In this document: positions 50,409 to 59,980 of the stretch, in pieces
Position numbering within the stretch: the stretch's first letter is position 1
Layout: every line of letters starts with the position of its first letter
DNA from: Atlantibacter subterraneus
GTDB lineage: Bacteria > Pseudomonadota > Gammaproteobacteria > Enterobacterales > Enterobacteriaceae
DNA: 64,000 nt
NCBI RefSeq assembly: GCF_007570865.1
Contig: NZ_VLPS01000003.1
Location: 666,006 to 730,005 of the forward strand
Direction of reading: 5' to 3'
Position numbers and translations under genes: made by a program
The notes under the pieces: model-generated
Databases searched by the model: none
Seen by the model: only the letters and a program-made list of their open reading frames with translations
What the model was told of the DNA's origin: nothing

Positions 50409-52562
50409 TTATCCCTCAACCGCCTCGCGCAGCCGGGCTTTCATCGTGATATAGGTCATTTGCGCATACTGCTCGGCCCAGTGTTGATCCTGTATCGCGC
50501 TGAGATTGACGGCGCAATACTTGGTTTCCGGCGTTTTAGAGACAGGATCGAGATTATCCTGGGTCAGCTCATTGCACGCGCCTATCCACCACTGGTAGGT
50601 CATATATACCGCCCCCTGATTGATACGTTCGCTGACATCGGCGCGGCTGATCACTCTACCGCGCCGTGAGCTTACCCATACCAGCGCCCGATCGCGGATG
50701 CCAAGCTGCTGCGCGTCCTGCGGATTAATCTGCACAAAACCCGGCTCATCGGCCAGCGTTTGCAATGCCGCACAGTTACCGGTCATTGAACGGCAGGAGT
50801 AGTGGCCTACCTCGCGTACCGTACACAGCACCAGCGGATACTCGGCGTCAGGGCGTTCTGCCGGTGCGCGCCACGGCGCGGCGAAGAGTTGCCCGCGTCC
50901 TGAAGGGGTATCAAACTGGTTACCTTCGTACAGGTACGGGGTGCCGGGGTGATCCAGCGTTGGGCAGGGCCACTGAATATGTCCCATCTCGCCCATTTTC
51001 TGATACGTCACGCCAAAAAACAGCGGACACAACTCGCGCATTTCATCCCAGATTTGCTGATTATCCCGGTAATGCATCGGGTAGCCCATCTCCGTGGCAA
51101 GCAGGCTAATGATTTCCCAGTCGCGTTTTACGTTGTAGGACGGCTCGATAGCTTTTTCGAAACGCTGGAACCCACGGTCGGCGCAGGTAAACACGCCGCC
51201 ATGCTCACCCCAGGAGGTTGCGGGCAGGATAACGTCGGCCGCTTCGGCGGTTTTGGTCATGAAAATGTCCTGCACCACTACAAAGTCCAGCGCCTCAAAT
51301 CCGGCGCGCACCAGCCCCAGATCGGCTTCGGTCTGTAGCGGATCTTCCCCCATGATGTAATAGGCTTTTACCTTGCCCTCCAGTGCCAGATGGGGAACCT
51401 CAGTGATGCGCACACCCGGCTGGTCGTCCATCAGCGCAGGATCAATGCCCCAGGCATGGGCGAATTTTTCACGTACGGCGGCATCGGTGACCGGCTGGTA
51501 ACCGGGAAACTGGTTTGGCAGTACCCCCATGTCACAGGCACCCTGGACATTGTTCTGGCCGCGTACCGGGCCGACGCCCACGTGCGCCCGTCCAAGATTA
51601 CCGGTCAGTAACGCGAGGCTCGCCAGCCCTTTAACCACATCCACCGCCTGGCCGAACTGGGTCACGCCCATGCCCCACATAATGGTGGCGGAGGGGGCAG
51701 CGGCATAGGTGCGCATAGCCTGCCGGATGCTTTGCGCCGACACACCGGTTATCGCTTCTACCGCTTCCGGCGCGTACGCTTTTACCTGTTCCCGATAGGC
51801 TTCGATTCCGTCGGTATAGCGGCTGACATACTCATGGTCATACAGATCTTCTTCCAGCAGCACATAGCCGAAGGCATTGACCAGCGCCATATTACAGCCG
51901 TTGTTAATTTGCAGATGCTGATCGGCGATGCGCGCTGTTTCGATGCGGCGCGGATCGCAAACGATCACTTTTGCGCCGTTCTGCTTCGCTCTCAGGACTC
52001 GGCGCGCCACGATGGGATGCGAGTCCGCACAGTTGTAGCCAAACACCAGCAGGCATTTGGAATGTTCAATATCTGCGATGGAATTACTCATCGCCCCATT
52101 GCCGAGGGTTTCCTGAAGCCCGGCGACGGACGGGCCGTGGCATACCCTGGCGCAGCAGTCGACGTTATTGGTATGGAGCACCGCGCGGGCGAATTTCTGC
52201 ATCACATAATTGGTTTCATTACCCGTACCACGCGACGAACCCGTGGTCATGATGGCGCGCGGGCCATAAGCGGCTTTGATCTCTCCAAGCCGCTTTGCGG
52301 TATAGCGAATGGCCTCGTCCCAGGTCACCGGGGTGAGTTTGCCCCCCTTTTGGTAGCGGATCATCGGCTGGCGCAGGCGCGGAGTCAGCAGTCGGGTATC
52401 GTTAAGAAAATCCCAACCGTAGTACCCCTTCAGGCATAGCTGGTTCTGGTTAGTTATGCCGTCCGCCGCTTCCGCGCGGATGATTTTATTGCTGTTGACC
52501 ACAAGGTTGAGTTTGCAGCCCGCACCACAGTACGGGCAAACGCTGGTGACTTTTTTCATCAT
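50409..52562 (-). CDS. fdhF: Formate dehydrogenase H-type subunit, cysteine form
   Basis: Molybdopterin enzyme of 717 residues oxidising formate for the formate hydrogenlyase complex. An N-terminal 4Fe-4S site (CPYCGAGC...CLKG) precedes the DMSO-reductase-type body with SSRGTGNETNYV and GRAHVGVGPVRGQNNVQGACDMG. The active-site residue is Cys in CCARVCHGPS; E. coli FdhF has selenocysteine there. The codon is TGC (about 52140-52145), not TGA, and no SECIS element is needed. Two ATGs start the gene; the first is better placed after CAGG. Second gene of hydN-fdhF, ending 110 bp from serT on the opposite strand. Confidence 0.93.
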   Translation of the reverse strand: MMKKVTSVCPYCGAGCKLNLVVNSNKIIRAEAADGITNQNQLCLKGYYGWDFLNDTRLLTPRLRQPMIRYQKGGKLTPVTWDEAIRYTAKRLGEIKAAYGPRAIMTTGSSRGTGNETNYVMQKFARAVLHTNNVDCCARVCHGPSVAGLQETLGNGAMSNSIADIEHSKCLLVFGYNCADSHPIVARRVLRAKQNGAKVIVCDPRRIETARIADQHLQINNGCNMALVNAFGYVLLEEDLYDHEYVSRYTDGIEAYREQVKAYAPEAVEAITGVSAQSIRQAMRTYAAAPSATIMWGMGVTQFGQAVDVVKGLASLALLTGNLGRAHVGVGPVRGQNNVQGACDMGVLPNQFPGYQPVTDAAVREKFAHAWGIDPALMDDQPGVRITEVPHLALEGKVKAYYIMGEDPLQTEADLGLVRAGFEALDFVVVQDIFMTKTAEAADVILPATSWGEHGGVFTCADRGFQRFEKAIEPSYNVKRDWEIISLLATEMGYPMHYRDNQQIWDEMRELCPLFFGVTYQKMGEMGHIQWPCPTLDHPGTPYLYEGNQFDTPSGRGQLFAAPWRAPAERPDAEYPLVLCTVREVGHYSCRSMTGNCAALQTLADEPGFVQINPQDAQQLGIRDRALVWVSSRRGRVISRADVSERINQGAVYMTYQWWIGACNELTQDNLDPVSKTPETKYCAVNLSAIQDQHWAEQYAQMTYITMKARLREAVEG

Positions 52563-52604
52563 TAACAGACCTGTTAAAAGTTGAAAGAGCGAGAGGAATG
52601 AGAG

Positions 52605-53150
52605 TTAAAACGTCAGCGCCGGGATGTTATCCAGCGCCGCGCGGCGGCGTTTTTCCGCGCTGAGTTGCGCCAGTCGGTTACGATCGACGCAGAGAATGGC
52701 GTTGGTCGGGCATGCCTCGATACAGGCAGGGCCTTCTGCGCGGTGATGGCACAGGTCGCACTTATTGGCTTCGGCTTTTTCCGCCATCACGTTTAAGCCA
52801 GCGCCGCTATTACGCACCACCGGGCGAACCACCACTTCCATGGCACCGTACGGGCAGGCCACCACGCAGGTTTTACAACCGATGCAGCGCTCCTGTTGAA
52901 CGTGAACAAACCCCTGATCGCGGCGGATCGCGCCGTTCGGGCAGACGTTAGCGCAGGGCGCGTCTTCGCACTGGCGGCACATCGTCGCGGTAGAGACATT
53001 CACCCCTTTGATAACATGCACCCGGGGCAGAAAGGTTTTCGCCGTCAGGGCTGAGCAGTCCTGGTCCTGCTGGTGAGAAACTACGCAGGCGACTTCGCAT
53101 GTGCGGCACCCAATACATTTGCTGGCATCAGCAATGATGAAGCGGTTCAT
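52605..53150 (-). CDS. hydN: Electron transport ferredoxin HydN
   Basis: Iron-sulfur protein of 181 residues that supports FdhF activity. Four ferredoxin-type cysteine clusters are visible (CIGCRTCEVAC, CRQCEDAPCANVC, CIGCKTCVVAC, CDLCHHRAEGPACIEAC), the HycB/HydN/DmsB pattern. Sequence from MNRFIIADASKCIGC is very close to E. coli HydN. In E. coli it pairs with hypF; here it is followed by fdhF after 42 bp, and no hypF is in the window. Preceded by a sigma-54 promoter and FhlA-like palindrome. Confidence 0.95.
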   Translation of the reverse strand: MNRFIIADASKCIGCRTCEVACVVSHQQDQDCSALTAKTFLPRVHVIKGVNVSTATMCRQCEDAPCANVCPNGAIRRDQGFVHVQQERCIGCKTCVVACPYGAMEVVVRPVVRNSGAGLNVMAEKAEANKCDLCHHRAEGPACIEACPTNAILCVDRNRLAQLSAEKRRRAALDNIPALTF

Positions 53151-53184
53151 CAATTTCTCCGGTTAATAAGTAACGCTCACCCTA

Positions 53185-53200
53185 AGCATTAACCGTGCCA
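53185..53200 (-). promoter_or_regulatory. Sigma-54 promoter of hydN-fdhF
   Basis: On the minus strand TGGCACGGTTAATGCT: the -24 TGGCAC and -12 ATGCT blocks have the required 5-bp spacing. About 35 bp ahead of the hydN start. Confidence 0.88.
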
Positions 53201-53248
53201 GGTTTTAATTTATTGAAAATATGGGGTTTTATAAGATATTTTTGATGA

Positions 53249-53290
53249 GGCGTCACTGTCATTGTCATTTGTGACACTGTCAGTGACGCC
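53249..53290. promoter_or_regulatory. Candidate FhlA operator upstream of hydN
   Basis: Perfect palindrome TGTCATTTGTGACA at 53263-53276, nested inside a longer inverted repeat GGCGTCACTG (53249-53258) / CAGTGACGCC (53281-53290). It lies 50-90 bp upstream of the -24 element, the usual place of an enhancer site. The same TGTCA-N4-TGACA motif recurs between hycA and hycB. Confidence 0.6.
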
Positions 53291-53324
53291 CCGGGAGGGA
53301 AGAAAACAACGCTAAAACCTGGTA

Positions 53325-53780
53325 TTACAGCGCCACAAAACCGCCGTTATCGCGCCAGTCGCCGAGACGCTGATAAACCGTCTCCACCGCCTGTTTCACC
53401 GCCTCGGTCATGGGATAGTAAAATCCCACAATATCCGGTTGTATGCCGACGAAGATCACCTCACCGACGTCGGGCTTCAGCTGTTCCACCAGATAGTTGA
53501 GCGGCATATTATGGGTGGTCATCATAAACATCTCCGCGATATCGTCCGGGTCAATAATGCGGATCTCGCCGGGATTCAGCCCCATATCGGTGGCATCGAC
53601 GATCATCAGCCGATCGGGCCGCAGTTCGCGGATCGCCACAATATCGTTTTCCGGCGCGCTACCGCCGTCAATAACCTGCCATGCCCCCTGGGGGGCCGAA
53701 TGACAGCGTTCAGCCAGCAGCGGACCGGCACCATCATCGCCCATCATGCTATTGCCCACGCACAGTAATACGTCAGTCAT
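53325..53780 (-). CDS. hycI: Hydrogenase 3 maturation endopeptidase HycI
   Basis: Aspartic-type protease of 151 residues that removes the C-terminal extension of HycE after nickel insertion. Early motif GNSMMGDDGAGPLLAE and the nickel-sensing aspartates (D in GDDGAG; IVDATDMG; His in MTTHNMPL) match the M52 family. Last gene of hyc; its start overlaps hycH by eight bases. Confidence 0.95.
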   Translation of the reverse strand: MTDVLLCVGNSMMGDDGAGPLLAERCHSAPQGAWQVIDGGSAPENDIVAIRELRPDRLMIVDATDMGLNPGEIRIIDPDDIAEMFMMTTHNMPLNYLVEQLKPDVGEVIFVGIQPDIVGFYYPMTEAVKQAVETVYQRLGDWRDNGGFVAL

Positions 53781-54183
53781 ATTGTCTCCTCACCATGATA
53801 TATACCGCGCTTTCTTGCTGAATGGCCGCCAGCCAGCCAAGCATGGCGTGGCTCCACGCCTGTTGCTCATCGGTCTGCGCGGCAAGCGCGGCATCAAACG
53901 CGCGCGCCAGCATCGTCACGTGGCTGTGGTCGATGACAATCTCGCCATAGCGCGGCACGCCTTCCATTTTGCGCCGCGCCTCGCTACCGTCGGCGAGGGT
54001 GGCTATCCAGGCGCGATAGTCAGCCAGATTGCAGGTCAGCGCCGCCGACAGGCAGTCAATCACGCCAAGATGATGGCCAATTGCCAGGCTGTAATAGATC
54101 ACCTGTTGCGCTTTCGGGGGAGTCGCCTCGCTGTGGTCAATAAACTTACGGCTTAACATGCTGAACACCACCGACTCGTTCAT
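53773..54183 (-). CDS. hycH: Formate hydrogenlyase maturation protein HycH
   Basis: Cytosolic accessory protein of 136 residues needed for hydrogenase 3 assembly. Conserved text: VVFSMLSRKFID, QQVIYYSLAIGHHLGVIDCL, GSEARRKMEGVPRYGEIVID. Start codon overlaps the hycG stop (TGATG), so the preceding in-frame GTG was not used. Confidence 0.93.
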   Translation of the reverse strand: MNESVVFSMLSRKFIDHSEATPPKAQQVIYYSLAIGHHLGVIDCLSAALTCNLADYRAWIATLADGSEARRKMEGVPRYGEIVIDHSHVTMLARAFDAALAAQTDEQQAWSHAMLGWLAAIQQESAVYIMVRRQYD

Positions 54184-54947
54184 CACACCCGCTCCTGTTC
54201 CACGACGCTGTGCAGGCTGGTGACAATTTCGTTGAGGCGCGGATCGTTTTCCTGCTCCAGCCAGCGCAGCACATGGTCGTCGCCCTGCACCAGATGGCGC
54301 ATGTAGTCATCGGCGATCTGACGTCCATAGCGATAGCCCGCCAGGCGGCGCGCGGTCCGCTCAATACGCACCCGCAGCGGTTGCACCATCTCTGGATGGA
54401 GGATTTCCGCAGGTGCGGCATCCAGTTCGCCCGGTTCGCGCGCATGGATTTTTTGCTCCAGCAGGCCCAGCGCCAGCGCGAAGCCGTACAGCGTCGAGGC
54501 GGGCGTCGGCGGGCAGCCGGGGATATACACGTCAACCGGGACAATTTTATCGGTACCGCCCCAGACGCAGTAAAGATCGTGGAAAATCCCGCCGGTGTTG
54601 CCGCAGGCACCGTAGGAGATACAAATCTTCGGATCCGGCGATGATTCCCAGGCACGCAGGGCAGGGGAGCGCATGGCACGGGTCACCGCGCCGGTAAACA
54701 GTAAAATGTCGGCATGACGCGGTGACGGCACCACTTTGATGCCGAAGCGTTCGGCATCAAACAGCGGCGACAGCGTCGCGAAAATTTCAATTTCGCAGCC
54801 GTTACAACCGCCGCAGTCCACCCGATAAACATAGGCCGAGCGTTTGATTTTCTTTAACAGTGCGGTTTTCATGGCGGCAATGGATTCATCCACCGTCATC
54901 GGCACCGGTATGCCCTGAGCGTCGCGCGGGCCTAAAAGCTGGCTCAT
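54183..54947 (-). CDS. hycG: Hydrogenase 3 small subunit HycG
   Basis: Iron-sulfur subunit of 254 residues carrying the cluster nearest the NiFe site; related to NuoB of complex I. Cysteine motifs: [23 protein letters not shown] and [12 protein letters not shown]. The C-terminal 90 residues are the HycG-specific extension. Stop/start overlaps with hycH and hycF indicate tight coupling. Confidence 0.95.
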   Translation of the reverse strand: MSQLLGPRDAQGIPVPMTVDESIAAMKTALLKKIKRSAYVYRVDCGGCNGCEIEIFATLSPLFDAERFGIKVVPSPRHADILLFTGAVTRAMRSPALRAWESSPDPKICISYGACGNTGGIFHDLYCVWGGTDKIVPVDVYIPGCPPTPASTLYGFALALGLLEQKIHAREPGELDAAPAEILHPEMVQPLRVRIERTARRLAGYRYGRQIADDYMRHLVQGDDHVLRWLEQENDPRLNEIVTSLHSVVEQERV

Positions 54948-55489
54948 TACACCGCCTCCTTCATCTCACGGGTAAAGTCGATAAGTTCAGACGGGGCCAG
55001 GCCCTGCTGGCGTTTACAGTCCGGGCAGGTTTCGAAACTCTCCCGGTGTTGCTCAGCGCGGCTATCGCCGTTATGAGCTAACAGTGCGATAGCGTAATCA
55101 ATCTCTTTTTGCACCGCGTAAGGCGTGCCGCATACCCGGCAGTGACAATAATCGAACCGCGCCTGTTGCAAAAAATCCGCTTTACGCCACACCGCCAGCT
55201 CGTACTCACGCGTCAGCGCGATAGCCGCCGTCGGGCAGACTTCTTCACAGCGCCCGCAGAAAATGCAGCGCCCGAGATCAAACTGCCAGGCCAGTTGCTG
55301 CTTAACCTGATCGATATCGACCGTTAAGGCGTTTGACGGGCAGGCGTTAACGCAGGCGGCGCAGCCAATACACTGCTGCGGATTATGCTGCGGCTTGCCG
55401 CGGTAATTTTTATCCACGTCATACGGCTGTAGCGGCCAGGTTGACGTCGCCACGCCGCCTTTGAGGGCTTTTTTGATAAAAGTAAACAT
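54947..55489 (-). CDS. hycF: Formate hydrogenlyase ferredoxin subunit HycF
   Basis: NuoI-like protein of 180 residues with two classical 4Fe-4S motifs ([32 protein letters not shown]) and a C-terminal four-cysteine site (CHCRVCG...CPDCKRQQG). Transfers electrons within the soluble arm. Twelve bases downstream of hycE; stop overlaps the hycG start. Confidence 0.95.
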   Translation of the reverse strand: MFTFIKKALKGGVATSTWPLQPYDVDKNYRGKPQHNPQQCIGCAACVNACPSNALTVDIDQVKQQLAWQFDLGRCIFCGRCEEVCPTAAIALTREYELAVWRKADFLQQARFDYCHCRVCGTPYAVQKEIDYAIALLAHNGDSRAEQHRESFETCPDCKRQQGLAPSELIDFTREMKEAV

Positions 55490-55501
55490 ACTCTCCCCGG
55501 A

Positions 55502-57211
55502 CTATTTCAGCGGTGAATTGACGCGCTCAATGCTGTAGCGCTCAAGCTCTTTGTACGGCACCACCTGGCTTTTCTTCTTACGCACATCCACCACGGTCAT
55601 GCGGTCGGTGCAGGAGTAGCAAGGGTCGAGGCTGCCGATGATCAGCGGGGCGTCAGAAACGGTATTACCGCGCAGCATGTAGCGCAGGGTCGGCCAGTTG
55701 GCGTAGGTCGCCGCCCGGCAGCGCCAGCGGTAGAGTTTCTGGTTATCACCGGTCATGCTCCAGTGGATATCGTCGCCGCGCGGCGCTTCTGAAAAGCCCA
55801 GCGCAAAGCGGTGCGGAATATAGGTAAACCCTTCCACCGCCAGCGGGCCGCCCGGCAGGTTATCCAGGCCAAAATCGATCATATTCAGCGCGGTGAAGAC
55901 TTCGTTGATACGCACTTTCAGGCGCGACAGCACGTCACAGCCGTTCAGGCTATGCACTTCCATCGGCAGCAGGCCATAGCCGACAAACGGATGGTCGGCG
56001 CGGGTATCGCGGGCGTGGCCGCTGGCGCGTACCATCGGGCCGACGTTGCTGAAGTCGCGGGCGATTTGCGGATCGAGACGGCCAATGCCGACAGTGCGCT
56101 GTTCGATATTCGGGGTGCTCAGCAGAATATCCACCAGATCCTGCACGTCGCGGCGCATTTGCTGCGCAAGCTGGCGGGTCTGGATCATGTCGTCTTTCAG
56201 CAGGTCGCGACGAATGCCGCCGATCAGGTTCAGGCCGTAGGTTTTACGCGCGCCGGTGAGGATCTCGGCCATTTTCATTGAGGCTTCGCGCACTTTGAAA
56301 AACTGCATAAAGCCAGAGTCAAAGCCGACAAAGTGACAGGCAAGGCCGAGATTAAGCAGATGGCTGTGCAGACGCTCCACTTCGAGCAGGATCGCGCGGA
56401 TCATTTGCGCGCGCTCCGGCACCACGATGCCCATCGCATTCTCTACCGAAGTGGTATAAGCGGTACTGTGGGCGAAGCCGCAGATCCCACATACCCGATC
56501 GGACAGAAAAGTGACTTCGTTATAACCCATGCGGGTTTCCGCCAGCTTTTCCATGCCGCGATGGACGTAGAACAGGCGGTAATCGGCGTCGATAATATTT
56601 TCGCCATCGACAAACAGACGGAAGTGGCCCGGCTCGTCCGAGGTGACGTGCAGTGGGCCAATGGGCACCACATTGTTTTTCTTGTTACCCAGCTCGTTGA
56701 TGAACTCATAGGTTTCGCTGTCGGTGGTCGGTGCCGGACGCTGGCGGTAATCCATGCTGTCTTTACGCAGCGGATAGAGATCGTCGGGCCAGTCATCCGG
56801 CAGCACCAGACGGCGCTCGTCGGGCAAACCTACCGCAATCAAACCATACATATCGCGCACTTCGCGCTCGCCCCACACGGCGGCAGGCACGCGCGGCGTG
56901 ACGGACGGGAACTCAGGCCGGTCAGGGTCGACCTCCACCCGCACCGTGATCCAGCATTTGGTGCCTTGCTCCATCGACAGCACGTAATACACTGCGAAAT
57001 TGCCGCACAGTTTGCGCTCATCGTTGCCGAACAGCACTGACAGCCAGCCGCCCTGTTGGTAATACAAGTACTCCACGACTTCCGGCAAATAATTCAGTTT
57101 GACGGTGAGGGTAATCTGGTCGCGGGTTTGCCAGGCTTCATCAAGCACCACCCCAGGAAACGCCTGGTGCAGCGCGGCAAGATAGTGTTGACCCACTTTT
57201 TCTTCAGACAT
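55502..57211 (-). CDS. hycE: Hydrogenase 3 large subunit HycE
   Basis: NiFe catalytic subunit of 569 residues from MSEEKVGQHYLAALHQ, E. coli length. The N-terminal 30-kDa-type domain (NuoC-like, 1-170) is fused to the NuoD-like catalytic domain. NiFe ligands: RVCGICGFAHS and DPCYSCTDR. The 32-residue tail beginning MTVVDVRKKK after Arg537 is the extension removed by HycI. Upstream in-frame start codons would overlap hycD. Confidence 0.97.
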   Translation of the reverse strand: MSEEKVGQHYLAALHQAFPGVVLDEAWQTRDQITLTVKLNYLPEVVEYLYYQQGGWLSVLFGNDERKLCGNFAVYYVLSMEQGTKCWITVRVEVDPDRPEFPSVTPRVPAAVWGEREVRDMYGLIAVGLPDERRLVLPDDWPDDLYPLRKDSMDYRQRPAPTTDSETYEFINELGNKKNNVVPIGPLHVTSDEPGHFRLFVDGENIIDADYRLFYVHRGMEKLAETRMGYNEVTFLSDRVCGICGFAHSTAYTTSVENAMGIVVPERAQMIRAILLEVERLHSHLLNLGLACHFVGFDSGFMQFFKVREASMKMAEILTGARKTYGLNLIGGIRRDLLKDDMIQTRQLAQQMRRDVQDLVDILLSTPNIEQRTVGIGRLDPQIARDFSNVGPMVRASGHARDTRADHPFVGYGLLPMEVHSLNGCDVLSRLKVRINEVFTALNMIDFGLDNLPGGPLAVEGFTYIPHRFALGFSEAPRGDDIHWSMTGDNQKLYRWRCRAATYANWPTLRYMLRGNTVSDAPLIIGSLDPCYSCTDRMTVVDVRKKKSQVVPYKELERYSIERVNSPLK

Positions 57212-57225
57212 CATAAATTCTCTTA

Positions 57226-58152
57226 TCACGCCGCCAGCAAGGAGACGAAGGCTAAAAAGGCAAAGCCGAAACCGGCCCAGGTAATACGGGACGTCTCAAC
57301 AAAACGCAGACGCGCCATGCTGTTTTCCGCCAGGGCGATCAGCAGCACCGCCACCACCAGCTTAATCACCGCTATCAGCACAGCGACGATCAGCCCCGGC
57401 CAGGAGAACGCGCTCATCTGGCCCCAGGGGATGAACACGCCGAGGAACATTTGCAGCACCACCAGCTGTTTCAGGCTGATGCCCCACTTCAGCAGGGCAA
57501 AACCGCTGCCGCTGTATTCGCTAAGCGGTCCTTCCTGCAACTCCTGTTCCGCTTCGGCCAGATCGAACGGCAGTTTGCCCATTTCAATGAATGTGGCGAA
57601 CGCGCAGGCCAGCAGCGCCAGCCCGAGCGGCAGGGTAGCGTGCACGGGCCAGTGATAGATTGTCAGGGTGATACTGCTGATATGAGTTGCGCCTGCCACC
57701 TGGGCCGCCACCCACAGACCGAGCAGCAAAATCGGCTCAACCAGCACGCCGAGCATTGCCTCGCGGCTGGCACCGATGCCGGTAAACGGGCTGCCGGTAT
57801 CCAGCCCGGCAATAGCGAAAAAGAAACGGGCAATGGCGAACAGGTAGATCAGCGTGATCAGATCGCCCAGCTCAGACAGCGGCGAATACAGCGTCACCAC
57901 CGGCAGCGCGCAGGCGATGGTCAGCATCACGCCCACCATCACCAGCGGCATCAGGCGGAACACCCAACCGGAGGCGGCGGGCGCAACGCTCTGGCGGCTG
58001 AGTAATTTCACCAGATCCCGGTATTCCTGAAGTATTCCGGGGCCGCGACGATTATGCAGCCGGGCGCGGGCTGCCCGGGTAATGCCAGACAGCAGCGGCG
58101 CAACGGCAAACAGCACCAGCATCTGGATGACGGGCAAAAGCAGATTGGTCAT
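57226..58152 (-). CDS. hycD: Formate hydrogenlyase membrane subunit HycD
   Basis: NuoH-like inner-membrane protein of 308 residues with about eight hydrophobic helices. Conserved loops LHNRRGPGILQEYRDLVKLL and EMGKLPFDLAEAEQELQEGPLSEYSG contact the soluble arm, as in NuoH. One base separates it from hycC. Confidence 0.95.
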   Translation of the reverse strand: MTNLLLPVIQMLVLFAVAPLLSGITRAARARLHNRRGPGILQEYRDLVKLLSRQSVAPAASGWVFRLMPLVMVGVMLTIACALPVVTLYSPLSELGDLITLIYLFAIARFFFAIAGLDTGSPFTGIGASREAMLGVLVEPILLLGLWVAAQVAGATHISSITLTIYHWPVHATLPLGLALLACAFATFIEMGKLPFDLAEAEQELQEGPLSEYSGSGFALLKWGISLKQLVVLQMFLGVFIPWGQMSAFSWPGLIVAVLIAVIKLVVAVLLIALAENSMARLRFVETSRITWAGFGFAFLAFVSLLAA

Positions 58153-58153
58153 A

Positions 58154-59980
58154 TCAGGCTCCCTGAGAAATCACGACAACCAGCAGAACGGCCAGCTCGA
58201 TAAACGCCATCCGGCGGAATACCTGACCGGTTCGTTCACCGTGCCAGCCGGGGAAGAGCGCCACCGGGTTCAGACGCTTGCGCAGTGCCAGTACCGGCGC
58301 GAACGCCGCTTTTAGCGGATGGGCAAAACCGTGGGCGGTAATCACCATTTCCGGTTCATGCTGGTAGCCACACACCCAGGCCGAACCGCGGGTACGGTTT
58401 TCCAGCCGATCGCCCTTGAACAGCGCCATCATCGCCAGCGGCAACAGCAGCGTCGCGATCAGCAGCAGGGTGATCATCGGCTGAGAAACTTCCGTACCCG
58501 GCGTCGCCAGCGGCAGCGGCACGGCATGACTCAGCAGCGGCAGCAGCCACGGCGCGCCAACACCGCCCGCCACGCAGCACAACGCCAGAACGGCGACGCT
58601 CAGCTTCATCATTAACGGGACGCAGCAGGCATTTTGTGCGGCTGGGGTGCGCGGCGCGCCGAGGAAGGTGACGCCGTAGACTTTAGCCATACACATCACC
58701 GCCAGCGCGCCGGTAATCGCCAGGCCTACCGCCAGCAGCGGCCCCAGCAGGCGGGCGATGAATTGCGGCTGATTGCCAAGATGGAAGAAAGATTGATAAA
58801 TCACCCACTCGCCGGCAAAGCCATTGAGCGGCGGCAGCGCGGCCATTGCCATCAGGCCAACCAGCATCGCCACGGAAATCAGCGGCATACGCTTACCGAG
58901 GCCGCCGAGTTTCTCAATATCGTGCTGCCCGGTACTGAACCACACCGCACCGGCACCCAAAAACAGCGTGGTTTTGAACAGGCTGTGGTTGAACAGGTGA
59001 TAAAGCCCGCCCGTCAGACCGAGCGCGACCAGCAGCGGTGCCTGGACACTGATGCCAATCAGCCCGACGCCGAGACCGAGCAGGATAATGCCGATATTTT
59101 CCAGCGAATGGTAAGCCAGCAGACGATTGATGTTGTGCTCCATCAGCGCGTACAACCCACCGACGAAAGCGGTGATCGCGCCCAGCAGCGCCACCACAAC
59201 GCCGCACCAAAGCGGCAACACATTCAGCAGTGAGAAAGTGAGCAGGCCGTAAACGCCGACTTTCAGCACCACGGCGGAAAACAGCGCCGCCGCCGGGCCG
59301 CTGGCCTGGGCATGCGCTGAAGGCACCCAGCCGTGCAGGGGAATAATGCCTGCCAGTAAGCCGAACCCGATGACACCAGCCACCCAGATCGGGAGGCTCA
59401 GCGGTTGGTCAACCATCATTTGCGACATCAGGGTGATATCCAGCGTGCCGTACTGCTTCCAGAGCAGCGCGCAAGCGACGGCCAACAGCAGCGTCCCGAG
59501 GCGGCCCAGCGCAAACCACAGTTTGCCGGACTGGGCGCAGCCGGTCAGGAACATCGCGCACAGCGCCATAATCTCAGTCATCAATACCAGTATGCCGAGG
59601 TTGGCGCTCACCACCGCCATCAGCGCCGCCGCCAGCAGCAGGTTCATTAACCATCCGTTGGCCTTAAGCGGGCGATGGCGATGAAGTGGGATGGCGAACA
59701 GGCTGATAAACAGGCCAGGCAGGCCAAGCGTGAGCAGCCACACCGCGTTAAGCGCGGAAAGCTGTGCCTGAAAATGGAGTGCCGTAACGGTGAACCGCAG
59801 CGCGGAATCGCCGTGAGTTAGTGCCAGCGCGCCGGCCAGCGTTGCCAGCGCGCTGCCCAGCGCGCCGCCCAGACCGGCGACAACAGCGCTAAGCGATTTG
59901 TGAAAAGCCAGCAGCGCCGCGATCAGGGCGCTGCCGCTGAATGCCCACAGCGCGCCGTTAATCAAATCAGAGTAATTCAT
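58154..59980 (-). CDS. hycC: Formate hydrogenlyase membrane subunit HycC
   Basis: NuoL/MrpA-like antiporter-type membrane protein of 608 residues with about 14-16 hydrophobic helices. Features: the lysine/histidine-bearing segments GIIPLHGWVPSAHAQASGPAAALFSAVVLK and LAYHSLENIGIILLG, and LYHLFNHSLFKTTLFLGAG, which in complex I line the proton path. ATGA overlap with hycB. Confidence 0.95.
   Translation of the reverse strand: MNYSDLINGALWAFSGSALIAALLAFHKSLSAVVAGLGGALGSALATLAGALALTHGDSALRFTVTALHFQAQLSALNAVWLLTLGLPGLFISLFAIPLHRHRPLKANGWLMNLLLAAALMAVVSANLGILVLMTEIMALCAMFLTGCAQSGKLWFALGRLGTLLLAVACALLWKQYGTLDITLMSQMMVDQPLSLPIWVAGVIGFGLLAGIIPLHGWVPSAHAQASGPAAALFSAVVLKVGVYGLLTFSLLNVLPLWCGVVVALLGAITAFVGGLYALMEHNINRLLAYHSLENIGIILLGLGVGLIGISVQAPLLVALGLTGGLYHLFNHSLFKTTLFLGAGAVWFSTGQHDIEKLGGLGKRMPLISVAMLVGLMAMAALPPLNGFAGEWVIYQSFFHLGNQPQFIARLLGPLLAVGLAITGALAVMCMAKVYGVTFLGAPRTPAAQNACCVPLMMKLSVAVLALCCVAGGVGAPWLLPLLSHAVPLPLATPGTEVSQPMITLLLIATLLLPLAMMALFKGDRLENRTRGSAWVCGYQHEPEMVITAHGFAHPLKAAFAPVLALRKRLNPVALFPGWHGERTGQVFRRMAFIELAVLLVVVISQGA

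Noticed and set aside
51732..52439. 235-codon open frame on the plus strand
   Set aside because: Antisense shadow of fdhF, explained by that gene's codon bias.
53271..53283. GTGACACTGTCAG as a matS site
   Set aside because: One mismatch from GTGACRNYGTCAC, but it is part of the larger inverted repeat of the hydN control region and is isolated; treated as coincidence.
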